A stretch of 8,894 bases of DNA from Thermoproteota archaeon (GCA_012511995.1 JAAZFA010000198.1:1-8894); one strand, 5' to 3'; shown: positions 1 through 7,255, counted from the first letter of the stretch. The notes: generated from the letters alone by a model not told the origin. Program-made: numbers and translations.

Positions 1-46
1 CTAGCAAAGTAACAAGCAAACCTGCCCTTTGTTTACTGGTTAATGC

Positions 47-256
47 TTAGTTTGCCGCTCTTTCCGTAGATTGGTTTAGTTTCCATTCGTTTATTTCAGT
101 TTTGATTACTTTGCCTTTTAACTGGTGTAAGCGTCTGGTTGCGGTCTCAGCCCAGAATTGGTTACTGTTTTTTAGCGTTATGTGAAGGTTACCCTCGGCA
201 TTCAAGTCTGCCGAGATAACTTTTCCAATTATCCGGAAGTCGCTATTTTCAGGCAT
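47..256 (-). CDS. Small conserved-looking protein of unknown function (69 aa)
   Basis: I do not recognise a family. The product is 69 residues, soluble, with no signal peptide or membrane segment. The N-terminal half alternates hydrophobic and polar residues (FRIIGKVISADL, then NLHITL), suggesting a small beta-rich fold, followed by a basic stretch (ATRRLHQLKGKVIK). The ATG at 256 is favoured because an AT-rich box (TTTTAAAT on the minus strand, 284-291) is centred about 31 bases upstream, the archaeal distance for a start with almost no leader. There is only a weak purine run (AGGG) in front of it. No neighbour hints at a role. Balanced codon use and the well-placed promoter make it more likely a gene than chance. 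Confidence 0.55.
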   Translation of the reverse strand: MPENSDFRIIGKVISADLNAEGNLHITLKNSNQFWAETATRRLHQLKGKVIKTEINEWKLNQSTERAAN

Positions 257-283
257 TACAACCCTAAAAACTATCAGTTCAAA

Positions 284-291
284 ATTTAAAA
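284..291 (-). promoter_or_regulatory. TATA-like box of the 69-aa gene
   Basis: TTTTAAAT on the minus strand, centred about 31 bases before the ATG at 256. This predicts a transcript start only a few bases before the codon. Otherwise 257-431 shows nothing convincing. Confidence 0.4.
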
Positions 292-431
292 TGTCGTTAC
301 CTATGAGTGACTGCTTTAAATTAGAATGTACCCTTACGTGTGGCGATTAGATGTATAAACTGGCTCTTTCACAAATTTTCGCCTGCCAACTAGACGGAGA
401 AGCGTATGCGTTCTTAGGATAATAGCCTGAC

Positions 432-875
432 ATGGTTAAGTGGTGGGTTGGTCGTGCCAAAGATTTCGAAGATGGGTCTTTTAACGAGTTTAGGAACCAA
501 TTTTATGATGCCTGGAAGAGCGACTGGATTGGCTACAACAGCCAACATGCACAAACAAGCGGCTTGGTCGCCTATAGTGCACTAAATCTTTCAAAACAAA
601 AGACACAAACTAAACCCTTAGAGTTAAAATGGAATTTTGCTGTTATAAGCCCAAGAATAGCAAAGATTGATAATGGAACCCTTGTTTTTCCAACCAAACT
701 TTCTCGGAAAGCCCGAATAAAGCTCATCGTAAAAACCCCGCATCAACTTGTTCTCCTCGAACAGGCGTATAATGAACACTGGAAAATTGGATAAGCCTTT
801 TTAACGCCTGGTTTTTGTGCTATTTCCTTCACGAGAATTATAGATCTAACAGTAGAAAGAGACGCTCACCTTTGA
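432..875 (+). pseudogene. TnpB-like (IS200/IS605-type) transposase fragment, broken
   Basis: The frame from the ATG at 432 runs 120 codons to a TAA at 792-794, then continues in the same frame (starting AFLTPGF, later FTRIIDLTVERD) to a TGA at 873. This suggests a nonsense mutation. The stretch FAVISPRIAKIDNGTLVFPT, then KLSRKARIKLIVKTP and a closing HWKIG, resembles the part of archaeal TnpB-type proteins before the RuvC-like domain. The true N-terminus is missing (in-frame TAG at 423), and so are the RuvC DED residues and the zinc finger. It therefore cannot be an active nuclease. No tnpA-like gene is visible. The family call rests on remembered patterns; another transposase family is possible. 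The neighbouring decayed fragments fit an old insertion site. Confidence 0.5.
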
Positions 876-940
876 GACCTTCTAAAATAATTTTTTTGGA
901 TATACGGTTGAGGGATTTACTATTGGACATGTTCTAAGGA

Positions 941-992
941 GGTTGTCGGAGCCTGATGTTGAGGCTATAACGGGCTTCGGCAGTCTACAACC
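941..992. repeat. Small three-way-junction-like inverted repeat
   Basis: GGTTGT (941-946) pairs with ACAACC (987-992). Inside lie AGCCT/AGGCT (950-954 with 962-966, 7-base loop) and a GC-TTCG-GC tetraloop hairpin (974-981). It lies about 65 bases after the broken TnpB-like frame, where such elements carry their right end and guide RNA scaffold. It could be a remnant of that end. A short open frame with protein-like content also crosses it (SEPDVEAITGFGSL), perhaps the lost C-terminal tail. Both readings are weak. Confidence 0.3.
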
Positions 993-1051
993 ATACTCTG
1001 CATGGTTTTGCCTTTTATTGTTTAAAAGTAAAAAAAGTGTTTTTTGATAGA

Positions 1052-1323
1052 TTAGGGGTAGAATTTTTGAAGGCTTCTTGTTTGGTATCCGGTTGGGGCG
1101 CTGGTCATGGTGAAATCTATTTCGTATACGTCAAAGATTGCTGCTCCGCTGTATCTTGAAACGCTGAAGGCCCTCCGCTGCCTGATGTAGTGTCGGACGA
1201 TTGTTGTTGGCTACCCGGATTCCAGACTACGTGTACGCCTACACCGCTTATCTGTGTGCCGTGTACTGAAACTGTTCTACCGCTTGCCCAGTACGGTGTT
1301 CTATTACATTTTTGCTCTATAGG
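1052..1323 (-). pseudogene. Frameshifted fragment of an unrecognised protein gene
   Basis: Two overlapping minus-strand frames both read like protein. The upstream one (1323 down to a TAG at 1117) contains RTPYWASGRTVSVHGTQISG. The downstream one (about 1190 down to a TAA at 1052) contains FSVSRYSGAAIFDVYEIDFT and ends QKFYP. Neither has a plausible start, and an in-frame TAG closes off the region above 1323. I read this as the C-terminal part of one gene broken by a frameshift near 1150-1190. The alternating aromatic and small residues suggest a beta-rich, perhaps extracellular, protein, but I cannot name a family. Base composition here is higher in GC than in the flanks. Confidence 0.4.
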
Positions 1324-1444
1324 CTAAATACACTTGACAGAGCCAGTTGCTTTCTGAGAGACTTTTCTGCAGTTTTGTTTGTGCAGCGGTAAGTATATAG
1401 CTAGTTTTGGTAAGAGGTTGTTTGAGTGTAAAGGCAGTTTTTCT

Positions 1445-1578
1445 TCAAACTAACGTGCTTCTTTTGAGTGGCTGGTTGCAATGTGGGCACGGTTTGTTCA
1501 GACTTGACATATATACTTGTTTTGTCCTGCGTAGTCTTTTTGGCTGTCTCCATCAATAGTTAAGGCTATAGTGGGCAT
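1445..1578 (-). pseudogene. Broken zinc-ribbon protein fragment
   Basis: From an ATG at 1578 a frame reads MPTIALTIDGDSQKD and on to KYICQV before a TGA at 1498. A shifted frame over the same place supplies NKPCPHCNQPLKRSTLV before a TGA at 1445. Joined, they give a CxxC-like start (CQV plus a lost Cys) followed by CPHC, the knuckles of a small zinc ribbon. At least one frameshift and one nonsense change separate the parts. The ATG has no clear ribosome-binding site. A TATA-like stretch lies near 1620. It is most likely a dead gene, about 40 residues when intact. The metal-binding reading is inferred from the cysteine spacing only. Confidence 0.4.
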
Positions 1579-1657
1579 AAAAATTAGAGGTGCATGTTCA
1601 TTCAAAGTTGTATGTTGATTATAGTACGATGAAAAAAGAGTTAAAAAAATTCAAGGC

Positions 1658-1690
1658 TTAGTCAAGGAATGTGAACAAGAAACTTTTTAT
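1658..1690 (+). promoter_or_regulatory. Promoter of the surface-protein gene, with shared upstream block
   Basis: TTAGTCAAGGAAT (1658-1670) is followed by an AC-rich spacer and the box CTTTTTAT (1683-1690). The ATG at 1717 is about 30 bases past the box centre, so the mRNA is probably leaderless. The whole block aligns without gaps to 2709-2741, in front of the next surface gene. Confidence 0.55.
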
Positions 1691-1716
1691 GCAAGCTATC
1701 CCTAAAAAAAACTTGT

Positions 1717-2466
1717 ATGAGGTTTATCAATAAAAATATATCTTTAATTCTTATTTTAATTATAGCATCATCAAGCCTAACAATTCTGATATTTGAGCCT
1801 ATAACTGCTCAATCAGTACCCAAACCGTCTGTACCACAATTCGCTCTAAAACTTGTAGAAAATCCATATGACGTTTCCCCAACCTACTCAATTGATCCAT
1901 ACACTGGAAAAAATGTCATAACCCAACCTGGTTATCATAGTGAAAATAGGTCGGTAGAAATAAAAATAACGAATCAACCCTTCACAAGTATCAACATAGG
2001 TAATTCTGAATATGCCAACTTGTTCTATAATATAAGCTATAAAGGTCGTTATGAAAATGATTGGACTTTCTACTCCTATGATCCCAATACTATTTTTATT
2101 AGACAATCGGATAATGAATACACGACTATTTCGTTCACTTATATCCCAAATGAAGGCCAAATTGATTTTAGAGTTCAAGCACAAATAGGGTATTACACTG
2201 AATACCATATGCCCTTTGTGGCTTATCGTTTTACTGGTGAAGTAAGCGGTTGGAGTAACACACAAACTATAACCATACCAGAAACTTCAACTACAGATTC
2301 ACCAAATTCAACATCATCAACTACAACAGCGCCTACTACAACTGAGTCAACTAGCAATGTGACTTCTGTGCCTTTGAGTTTACTTGTTGCTGTTGTCGCG
2401 GTCTTTTTGGTTATTATAATCTCGTTATTGATATTTTACAGAAGACCCCCAAAAACCCGCCAGTAA
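1717..2466 (+). CDS. Secreted, membrane-anchored surface protein (249 aa)
   Basis: Predicted extracellular protein held to the membrane by one C-terminal helix. Residues 1-31 form a signal peptide (Lys/Arg start, long Ile/Leu core, likely cut at TAQS). The mature part begins PKPSVPQFALKLV and runs as a beta-rich domain to about 187, with several N-x-S/T sites. A Ser/Thr/Pro stalk (about 189-217) is likely glycosylated. A membrane helix follows (about 219-241) and a basic tail (YRRPPKTRQ) that should face the cytoplasm. The start is well supported: no Shine-Dalgarno, but a TATA box about 30 bases upstream. The PKPSVPxF pattern is one I associate with repeated surface proteins of Bathyarchaeia-like archaea. 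No enzymatic motif is visible. The promoter resembles that of the beta-helix gene downstream, so joint expression is likely. Confidence 0.75.
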   Translation: MRFINKNISLILILIIASSSLTILIFEPITAQSVPKPSVPQFALKLVENPYDVSPTYSIDPYTGKNVITQPGYHSENRSVEIKITNQPFTSINIGNSEYANLFYNISYKGRYENDWTFYSYDPNTIFIRQSDNEYTTISFTYIPNEGQIDFRVQAQIGYYTEYHMPFVAYRFTGEVSGWSNTQTITIPETSTTDSPNSTSSTTTAPTTTESTSNVTSVPLSLLVAVVAVFLVIIISLLIFYRRPPKTRQ

Positions 2467-2542
2467 ACAGTTTTGGCCCTCGAAACATACACTAATCAAT
2501 GTAAAAAAGAAAAGGGAAGGTTTGTTGTGCAGGATAAATTCG

Positions 2543-2550
2543 TTTTTTTT
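2543..2550 (+). terminator. T8 run, likely archaeal terminator
   Basis: A run of eight T lies 76 bases after the stop of the 249-aa surface gene. Archaeal RNA polymerase often stops at such T-runs without a hairpin. A second run of seven T lies at 2611-2617. The T8 is followed at once by G8 and a GC-rich palindrome. Otherwise 2467-2708 holds no gene I can support. Confidence 0.4.
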
Positions 2551-2708
2551 GGGGGGGGTGGCGGGCCCGCTGGAATTCGACAACCCTGGCACGAATGTAT
2601 CTGTTTGCCGTTTTTTTGGGTTAACTAGGCTAACTTAAGGGTGAAAGCGCTGTCTAATCAGATTTTCCATTTTTTACTTATAAACAAACCTTAACTAACT
2701 TTTTAGAG

Positions 2709-2742
2709 TTAGTCAAGAAATCTATACAAAAACCTTATATTT
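2709..2742 (+). promoter_or_regulatory. Promoter of the beta-helix bicistron
   Basis: TTAGTCAAGAAAT (2709-2721) is followed by an A/C-rich spacer and the box CCTTATATTT (2733-2742). Transcription should begin near 2763, about 11 bases before the ATG at 2774. This rules against the in-frame TTG at 2741, which lies inside the TATA box. Confidence 0.6.
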
Positions 2743-2773
2743 GAAAATTTCCATCAAAACAAGTGAGCTAAAA

Positions 2774-5026
2774 ATGAAAAGTCTTGGATTGTTGCTTGTT
2801 TTAGTCTTCTTGACAGCCCAATACTTTACCGTCTTTCAATTTGCTGGTGCCCAATCTTACGAGAATATAATTATCAGCGCTAATGGAGATGTATCACCCT
2901 CAAATGCGCCCATAACCAAAGATGGAAACGTCTATACATTAACAAGAGACATTTCAGGCTCTCTAACAATAAAAAAATACGATGTTACCTTTGACGGTGC
3001 AGGTTACACGCTCAAAGGCGGTTCTGGTCTGGCAGCGATAACCTTGGAGCCAGCTGTGCCGTTTTATGGCGAATACATACGCAATGTAATAATTAAAAAC
3101 GTTGTCATAACGCAGCATGAGAGCGCTTCGAAAACTTGGGGCGTTCTTTTGAGGCAGGCAATTAATTGTTTGGTAATCAATAATACAGTCTCAAACATTG
3201 AAGACGGGTATGGAATATCTGTAGACCTCTACAGCACTGGAAACACGATAGCTGCAAACAAGATCGACAACATTAAAGGTGTAGGTATATGGGTCTGGGA
3301 TCACAGCAACATCATTTTAGGCAACTACATAACCGCAACCCAAAAGGGATTAACTTTCTCTGATGCAACCGGTAACACGGTATTTGGAAACCACATTGCA
3401 GATAACCAAATGGGTATTTACTGCTGGGCTGGAAACCCTATGCCTGAAGGACTCACAAACCTGATTTACCAAAACAATTTTGTTAACAACCTTTGTAGCT
3501 ATCAAAACCAAGCAGTTTTCAAGCAAGAGGTCCCAAGCGAGTTGATTTACCCAGCCATAGTTAACGTTTGGAACAACGGAACTTTGGGCAACTACTGGGG
3601 CGACTACACAGGTGTAGATGCAAACGACGACGGCGTAGGCGACACACCCCACATCATTGACAACCACTCAAACGTAGAAACCCACGACACAGACTACTAT
3701 CCACTAATGGCGCCTGTTGATATTTCCAAGTTTGCACCTCCAATGCCTCAGCCATCTCCTTCAACTTCACCCACCAGCTCGCCCCAACCATCACCCGTAC
3801 CAACCTGTATTCCAGCGCCTACTGGTCCCTTTGATGCCAACGCTGAGTTTAAAAGCGGCATGATTCCCAGTGGAAACGTGAAATTTTGGTATGTATGGGT
3901 TAACTCTTCTGGCACACAACTTATCTACTACGCCATGCTATCCGATATGTATAACCCGCCAATAATGAGTTTTCTGGGTCAACACTTCCAAACACAAACA
4001 GGCACCAACGTTTTTGTCGGCAACACCAAAGCTCTTATTGAGGTTTACGAGGATAAAAACGGCGACGGCATCCCGCAAGCTGATTTCACAACTGGCAAAA
4101 GCGAGATTCTATATCATCTTGTGGTTAACAGCAGCATCAGCTATGAAATTAACCCGTTGGAGAAAACAGTTGAAGAGTGGGTTCCACACTACAGGTGGGG
4201 GATCACCTACAAAACCATCGAGGGCTTCTTCTTTAACGCTGACATGAGCGGCTTTGCTTTCAAAGCGCAGATTGATTATCTTCGGTTTGAGTATGATTTC
4301 TTTATAACGCAGAATGGATCTTACACCAAAACAACTTTTGCCATGAGCGATTTAGCTTTGGTTGAGTCGGAGGGCGCTGGGGTGCCTGTTTCGCTTGAGG
4401 GTTTGAGTTTGTCTTTGTTGTATATTACGTCGACTTCTTCGCCAAAGCCTTACCTGACGCATGTTAACGGTCAGCCCTATGATTCAGCCACTGCCGAGGA
4501 GGTTTCGACTGCAACTTTGTCGGGTCAAATTATGGTTGAGAATGAGAAGGCGTATGAATTTCTTTTCGATGAAGACTATACGCTTACTAGTGGCGATGTG
4601 GTGGAGGCTTTTGAGGTGAAGTCAGTGGCGGCAGCGGCGTTAAGTGTTCCTCGGTACTTAACTGAGACGCGGTGGGTGTTTGGTAATCTTGAGAATGTGT
4701 TGAATGCAAGTATCCTGTTTCCGTCAGCTACTGGTCCTGATGGAAGGATTAATCTTGATTTTGGCGCTTCTAATTTTCTTTACCGTATTTGTTATCCTGT
4801 TTGGGGTGGAAAAGCTATTGAGCATGACCCAACGGGTATAGCGTATTTTAAGCCAATTTTTGGCTTTTCGGATTCTTCTAGTGGTGGCATTAGCGAGGAT
4901 AATCAAACTTTCCCACATTTGTGGATTGTAGCCGCTGTTGTTTTTGTTGTGTTTGTCAGTGTATGTCTGCTGGCGTACTTTGTTAAACTGAGAAATCGAG
5001 GAGAAAAAGCAGGGTTCCAAAAATGA
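2774..5026 (+). CDS. NosD-like beta-helix surface protein with extra C-terminal domain and anchor (750 aa)
   Basis: Residues 1-26 are a signal peptide (cut near FAGAQ). About 35-314 is a right-handed parallel beta-helix of the NosD/CASH type, with turns such as NTIAANKIDNIKGVGIWV. It closes with the typical NosD ending: GNYWGDY, an Asp-rich loop DANDDGVGD, then DYYPLM. A Pro/Ser/Thr linker (about 325-350) leads to a domain of about 360 residues that I cannot name. That domain carries another Asp-rich calcium-type loop (EDKNGDGIPQADF). A membrane helix (about 716-737) and tail KLRNRGEKAGFQK end the protein. Such helices usually bind polysaccharide or act as envelope scaffolds; no copper or sugar activity can be claimed. 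The ATG at 2774 is chosen over the TTG at 2741 from promoter position. The stop overlaps the next start, so the two are co-translated. The base skew of the coding strand reverses near 4350. Confidence 0.85.
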   Translation: MKSLGLLLVLVFLTAQYFTVFQFAGAQSYENIIISANGDVSPSNAPITKDGNVYTLTRDISGSLTIKKYDVTFDGAGYTLKGGSGLAAITLEPAVPFYGEYIRNVIIKNVVITQHESASKTWGVLLRQAINCLVINNTVSNIEDGYGISVDLYSTGNTIAANKIDNIKGVGIWVWDHSNIILGNYITATQKGLTFSDATGNTVFGNHIADNQMGIYCWAGNPMPEGLTNLIYQNNFVNNLCSYQNQAVFKQEVPSELIYPAIVNVWNNGTLGNYWGDYTGVDANDDGVGDTPHIIDNHSNVETHDTDYYPLMAPVDISKFAPPMPQPSPSTSPTSSPQPSPVPTCIPAPTGPFDANAEFKSGMIPSGNVKFWYVWVNSSGTQLIYYAMLSDMYNPPIMSFLGQHFQTQTGTNVFVGNTKALIEVYEDKNGDGIPQADFTTGKSEILYHLVVNSSISYEINPLEKTVEEWVPHYRWGITYKTIEGFFFNADMSGFAFKAQIDYLRFEYDFFITQNGSYTKTTFAMSDLALVESEGAGVPVSLEGLSLSLLYITSTSSPKPYLTHVNGQPYDSATAEEVSTATLSGQIMVENEKAYEFLFDEDYTLTSGDVVEAFEVKSVAAAALSVPRYLTETRWVFGNLENVLNASILFPSATGPDGRINLDFGASNFLYRICYPVWGGKAIEHDPTGIAYFKPIFGFSDSSSGGISEDNQTFPHLWIVAAVVFVVFVSVCLLAYFVKLRNRGEKAGFQK

Positions 5027-6156
5027 GAAAAAAGTATGCGACACTGCTTGTTCTCGTTATCTCGTTGGCTTTTTTCATGCATGTTCCTTTTCCAGTTAAC
5101 GCTACTTCCAGAACCATTGTTGTTCCAGACGATTATCCAACAATAAACTCGGCTATTGGTAATGCAACGGATGGCGACACGATATTTATCAGGAAAGGAA
5201 CACACGAGGGACCAGTAAATCAGACGATACTTATTGGTCGACCTCTTTCCATTATCGGTGAAAGCGCTGAGAGCACTATTATAAACCTTCGCCCGCTATA
5301 CAACGTTACATGGATTTTAACTCAACCGTTCTACAGTTATTCAGACGCAATTAAAATTAAAGCTAATGATGTTAACCTCTTGAACTTAACAATCGCTATT
5401 TCTCCAGGTGGAGATATTAGCGCAAGTGGCCATAGAATTCAAATCATAGGAAACAACATAAAGACAGAATCCTCAACAACGGGGCTAGTAGTAAGCGGTT
5501 CTTATTGCAATATTACTGATAACTTTTCTAGCGGACGGGTTATGTTAACAGGTTATTCTAATACTGTTAAAGGGAACGCTGTTTGTGGTATCGTTTTAGA
5601 TCATGGTGGTTGGACTATTATTGGTCTCAATACGGTAAAATATCTTATTTTCAATAGAACCAACCACAATAGTATTCATGAGAACATTGTTGATAATATT
5701 GATTCAACAATTAGTCCTGCAGTAAGAGTAAGTAATAGTTCTCATAGTATTTTTCGGGGTAACTTTATTGATGTGGGAATTTATGGTGTCAATTTGGCTG
5801 TTTGGGGGGCAAATAACACGTTTTATCATAATTCTTTCGTTGGTGAATCTCCTGTAAGCGTATCTTCAACAGCTTATGGTTCTTATGGTAATGTTTGGGA
5901 TAACGGTGCTCAGGGCAATTTTTGGAGCAACTATGAGGGTGCAGACCTTAATTGGGATGGCATTGGCGATTCACCTTATGTTATTGATGCTAATAATGTG
6001 GATCGCTATCCGCTTATGGAGCCTTGGAGTGAAGATGCGCCTCAGCGTGGGCTTGAAGTTTTTCAAACAATCCTAATCGTAATTATTATAGCGGTGTTGG
6101 TAGTTGTAGGAGCCGTTCTTGCACTTTATTTTAGAAGGAAAAAAGCTTCTAGTTGA
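5023..6156 (+). CDS. Secreted, anchored beta-helix (NosD-like) protein (377 aa)
   Basis: Second gene of the bicistron; its ATG shares bases with the preceding TGA (ATGA), indicating translational coupling. Residues 1-27 are a signal peptide (MRKK start, cut near VNATS). The mature protein opens with TIVVPDDYPTINSAIGNA and DGDTIFIRKGTHEG, the classic first coils of pectate-lyase/NosD-type helices. Further coils with many Asn and N-x-S/T sites follow. The end (about 290-335) is the NosD signature: GNFWSNYEG, the Asp loop DLNWDGIGD, and DRYPLMEPW. One membrane helix (about 349-369) and a basic tail (FRRKKASS) anchor it. Unlike its partner it lacks the extra C-terminal domain. Likely role: envelope or surface polysaccharide interaction. 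The NosD name reflects fold only; no nitrous oxide reductase genes are present. Confidence 0.85.
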   Translation: MRKKYATLLVLVISLAFFMHVPFPVNATSRTIVVPDDYPTINSAIGNATDGDTIFIRKGTHEGPVNQTILIGRPLSIIGESAESTIINLRPLYNVTWILTQPFYSYSDAIKIKANDVNLLNLTIAISPGGDISASGHRIQIIGNNIKTESSTTGLVVSGSYCNITDNFSSGRVMLTGYSNTVKGNAVCGIVLDHGGWTIIGLNTVKYLIFNRTNHNSIHENIVDNIDSTISPAVRVSNSSHSIFRGNFIDVGIYGVNLAVWGANNTFYHNSFVGESPVSVSSTAYGSYGNVWDNGAQGNFWSNYEGADLNWDGIGDSPYVIDANNVDRYPLMEPWSEDAPQRGLEVFQTILIVIIIAVLVVVGAVLALYFRRKKASS

Positions 6157-6159
6157 ATA

Positions 6160-6615
6160 ATGGGAACGCTTGTTATCGCTCAAAAACCTGTCATTTTAAG
6201 AAATGTGTTCAGGTACAATATAGAACAGCTAGCATTGCGTAATTTTTTTGAGCTCAGTGGCGGCGAACAACAAAGGGTTCTTATTGCTAGATCATTAGCT
6301 CAAGAAGCCAAGGTTCTACTGCTTGATGAACCAACAAGCAATCTAGATATAAGGCATCAGCTAGAAGTGATGGACTTAACTAGAAAACTTGTTTCAAATG
6401 AACGACTATCTGCTGCTATCGCAATTCATGACTTGAATCTTGCCGCTAGGTTCTGCGACAGAATAGTAATGATGCGTGACGGCAAAATCTTTGCTGCAGG
6501 CACCCCCTCGGATGTTTTGACTGCAGGCAATATACGATCCGTTTATGGAGTAAAAGTAAAGATAAGTTATGACCGTAACGGTCTATATATTATACCAATA
6601 GCGCCTTTGAGTTGA
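6160..6615 (+). pseudogene. FecE-type metal/cobamide ABC transporter ATPase, truncated
   Basis: The C-terminal two thirds of an ABC ATPase are clear: signature LSGGEQQ (residues 32-38), Walker B VLLLDEP (52-58), D-loop SNLD (60-63), switch histidine in AIHD (90) and a tail VLTAGNIRSVYGV typical of iron-siderophore/B12/metal importers (FecE/BtuD group). Walker A and the Q-loop are missing. The first residues (GTLVIAQKPV) look like the strand that normally follows Walker A, joined directly to the segment before the signature, so both a 5' loss and an internal deletion are likely. It cannot bind ATP properly. It starts three bases after the beta-helix gene stop and may be read through from it. 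It converges on nikR with a gap of four bases. The permease and binding-protein genes are absent. Confidence 0.8.
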
Positions 6616-6619
6616 TTCA

Positions 6620-7033
6620 CTACTCGGTTGTTGCCATGATTGTTTTAAGGATTTTTACGCCACGTTTTGTTGCTATTTCGTCGCTTAAGTGTCTAATTTC
6701 TGACGCTTTGCCTTTTACTGCAATAGCTTCTAAGCAATCAGCTTCGCTAATGTGGATGTGAAGAGTAGAGGTTACTACTGATTTGTGGTGGTGCTGGGAT
6801 TCGGTTAATTCTGCTTCCAAGCCTCTTGTTTCATGGTCGTAAATCATTAGTATAATTCCGGTCTGCTCTCTGCTCTCATCTTGTTGTATCCATTTCCTCT
6901 CGTTAACAAAGAGACGCACGGCATCTTGGAGAGCTTTACTACGGCTTTCATAACCCATTTTCTGGGTAATGTCGTCGAAGTCTTTGAGTAGCTCGGGAGG
7001 GAAGGTTACGCCGAATCGAGTGATTTTTGTCAT
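6620..7033 (-). CDS. nikR: Nickel-responsive regulator NikR
   Basis: NikR is a tetrameric ribbon-helix-helix repressor that binds DNA when loaded with Ni(II) and shuts down nickel uptake genes. From the ATG at 7033 the product is 137 residues, normal for the family. The ribbon-helix-helix is at 3-45 (TRFGVTFPPELLKDFD, then GYESRSKALQDAVR). The ACT-like metal domain follows with all four square-planar ligands at the expected spacing: His81 (in QHHHK), His92 and His94 (LHIH) and Cys100 (ADC). This start is preferred over the TTG at 7066 because AGAGG lies nine bases ahead of it and the family begins MxKITRF. A dyad overlapping the promoter (7072-7098) suggests self-repression. The adjacent metal transporter ATPase is broken, so its targets may now lie elsewhere. 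Confidence 0.93.
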   Translation of the reverse strand: MTKITRFGVTFPPELLKDFDDITQKMGYESRSKALQDAVRLFVNERKWIQQDESREQTGIILMIYDHETRGLEAELTESQHHHKSVVTSTLHIHISEADCLEAIAVKGKASEIRHLSDEIATKRGVKILKTIMATTE

Positions 7034-7071
7034 CCCAAGATTCCTCTTAGATAAATAGTGTTGCAATTTAG

Positions 7072-7098
7072 CCTAAAAAGTTTTACACTTAATTTAGG
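7072..7098 (-). promoter_or_regulatory. Candidate NikR operator overlapping the nikR promoter
   Basis: CCTAAA-N15-TTTAGG, a perfect 6-base dyad with half-sites 21 bases apart (two helical turns), the geometry of known NikR sites (GTATGA-N16-TCATAC in E. coli). It covers the likely TATA box ACTTTTTAG (minus strand, about 7074-7082), from which transcription would start near 7053, about 20 bases before the ATG at 7033. A second overlapping palindrome, TTTAG-C-CTAAA, sits at 7067-7077. Binding would block TBP. The assignment is inferred from geometry and position. Confidence 0.5.
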
Positions 7099-7255
7099 AG
7101 CATGTACCAAATAATGCCAGTACCGTTTTGTGCAGGAATGTGTGTGGGCTTCGCTAAAGCTATTGTGCAGGCAAGAGTAGTAATACCAACAGCGTCTGCA
7201 ATGACTCGACTGGAACTAAAAAATGAAGCAGGGGTTCTGGAGTTCTTCAGGGCGT

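Noticed and set aside
1888..2265. Minus-strand frame of 125 codons
   Set aside because: Antisense shadow of the well-supported surface-protein gene.
3350..3667. Minus-strand frame of 105 codons
   Set aside because: Antisense shadow of the beta-helix coding region.
4724..5205. Two overlapping minus-strand frames across the bicistron junction
   Set aside because: Shadows of the two secreted-protein genes; no start signals.
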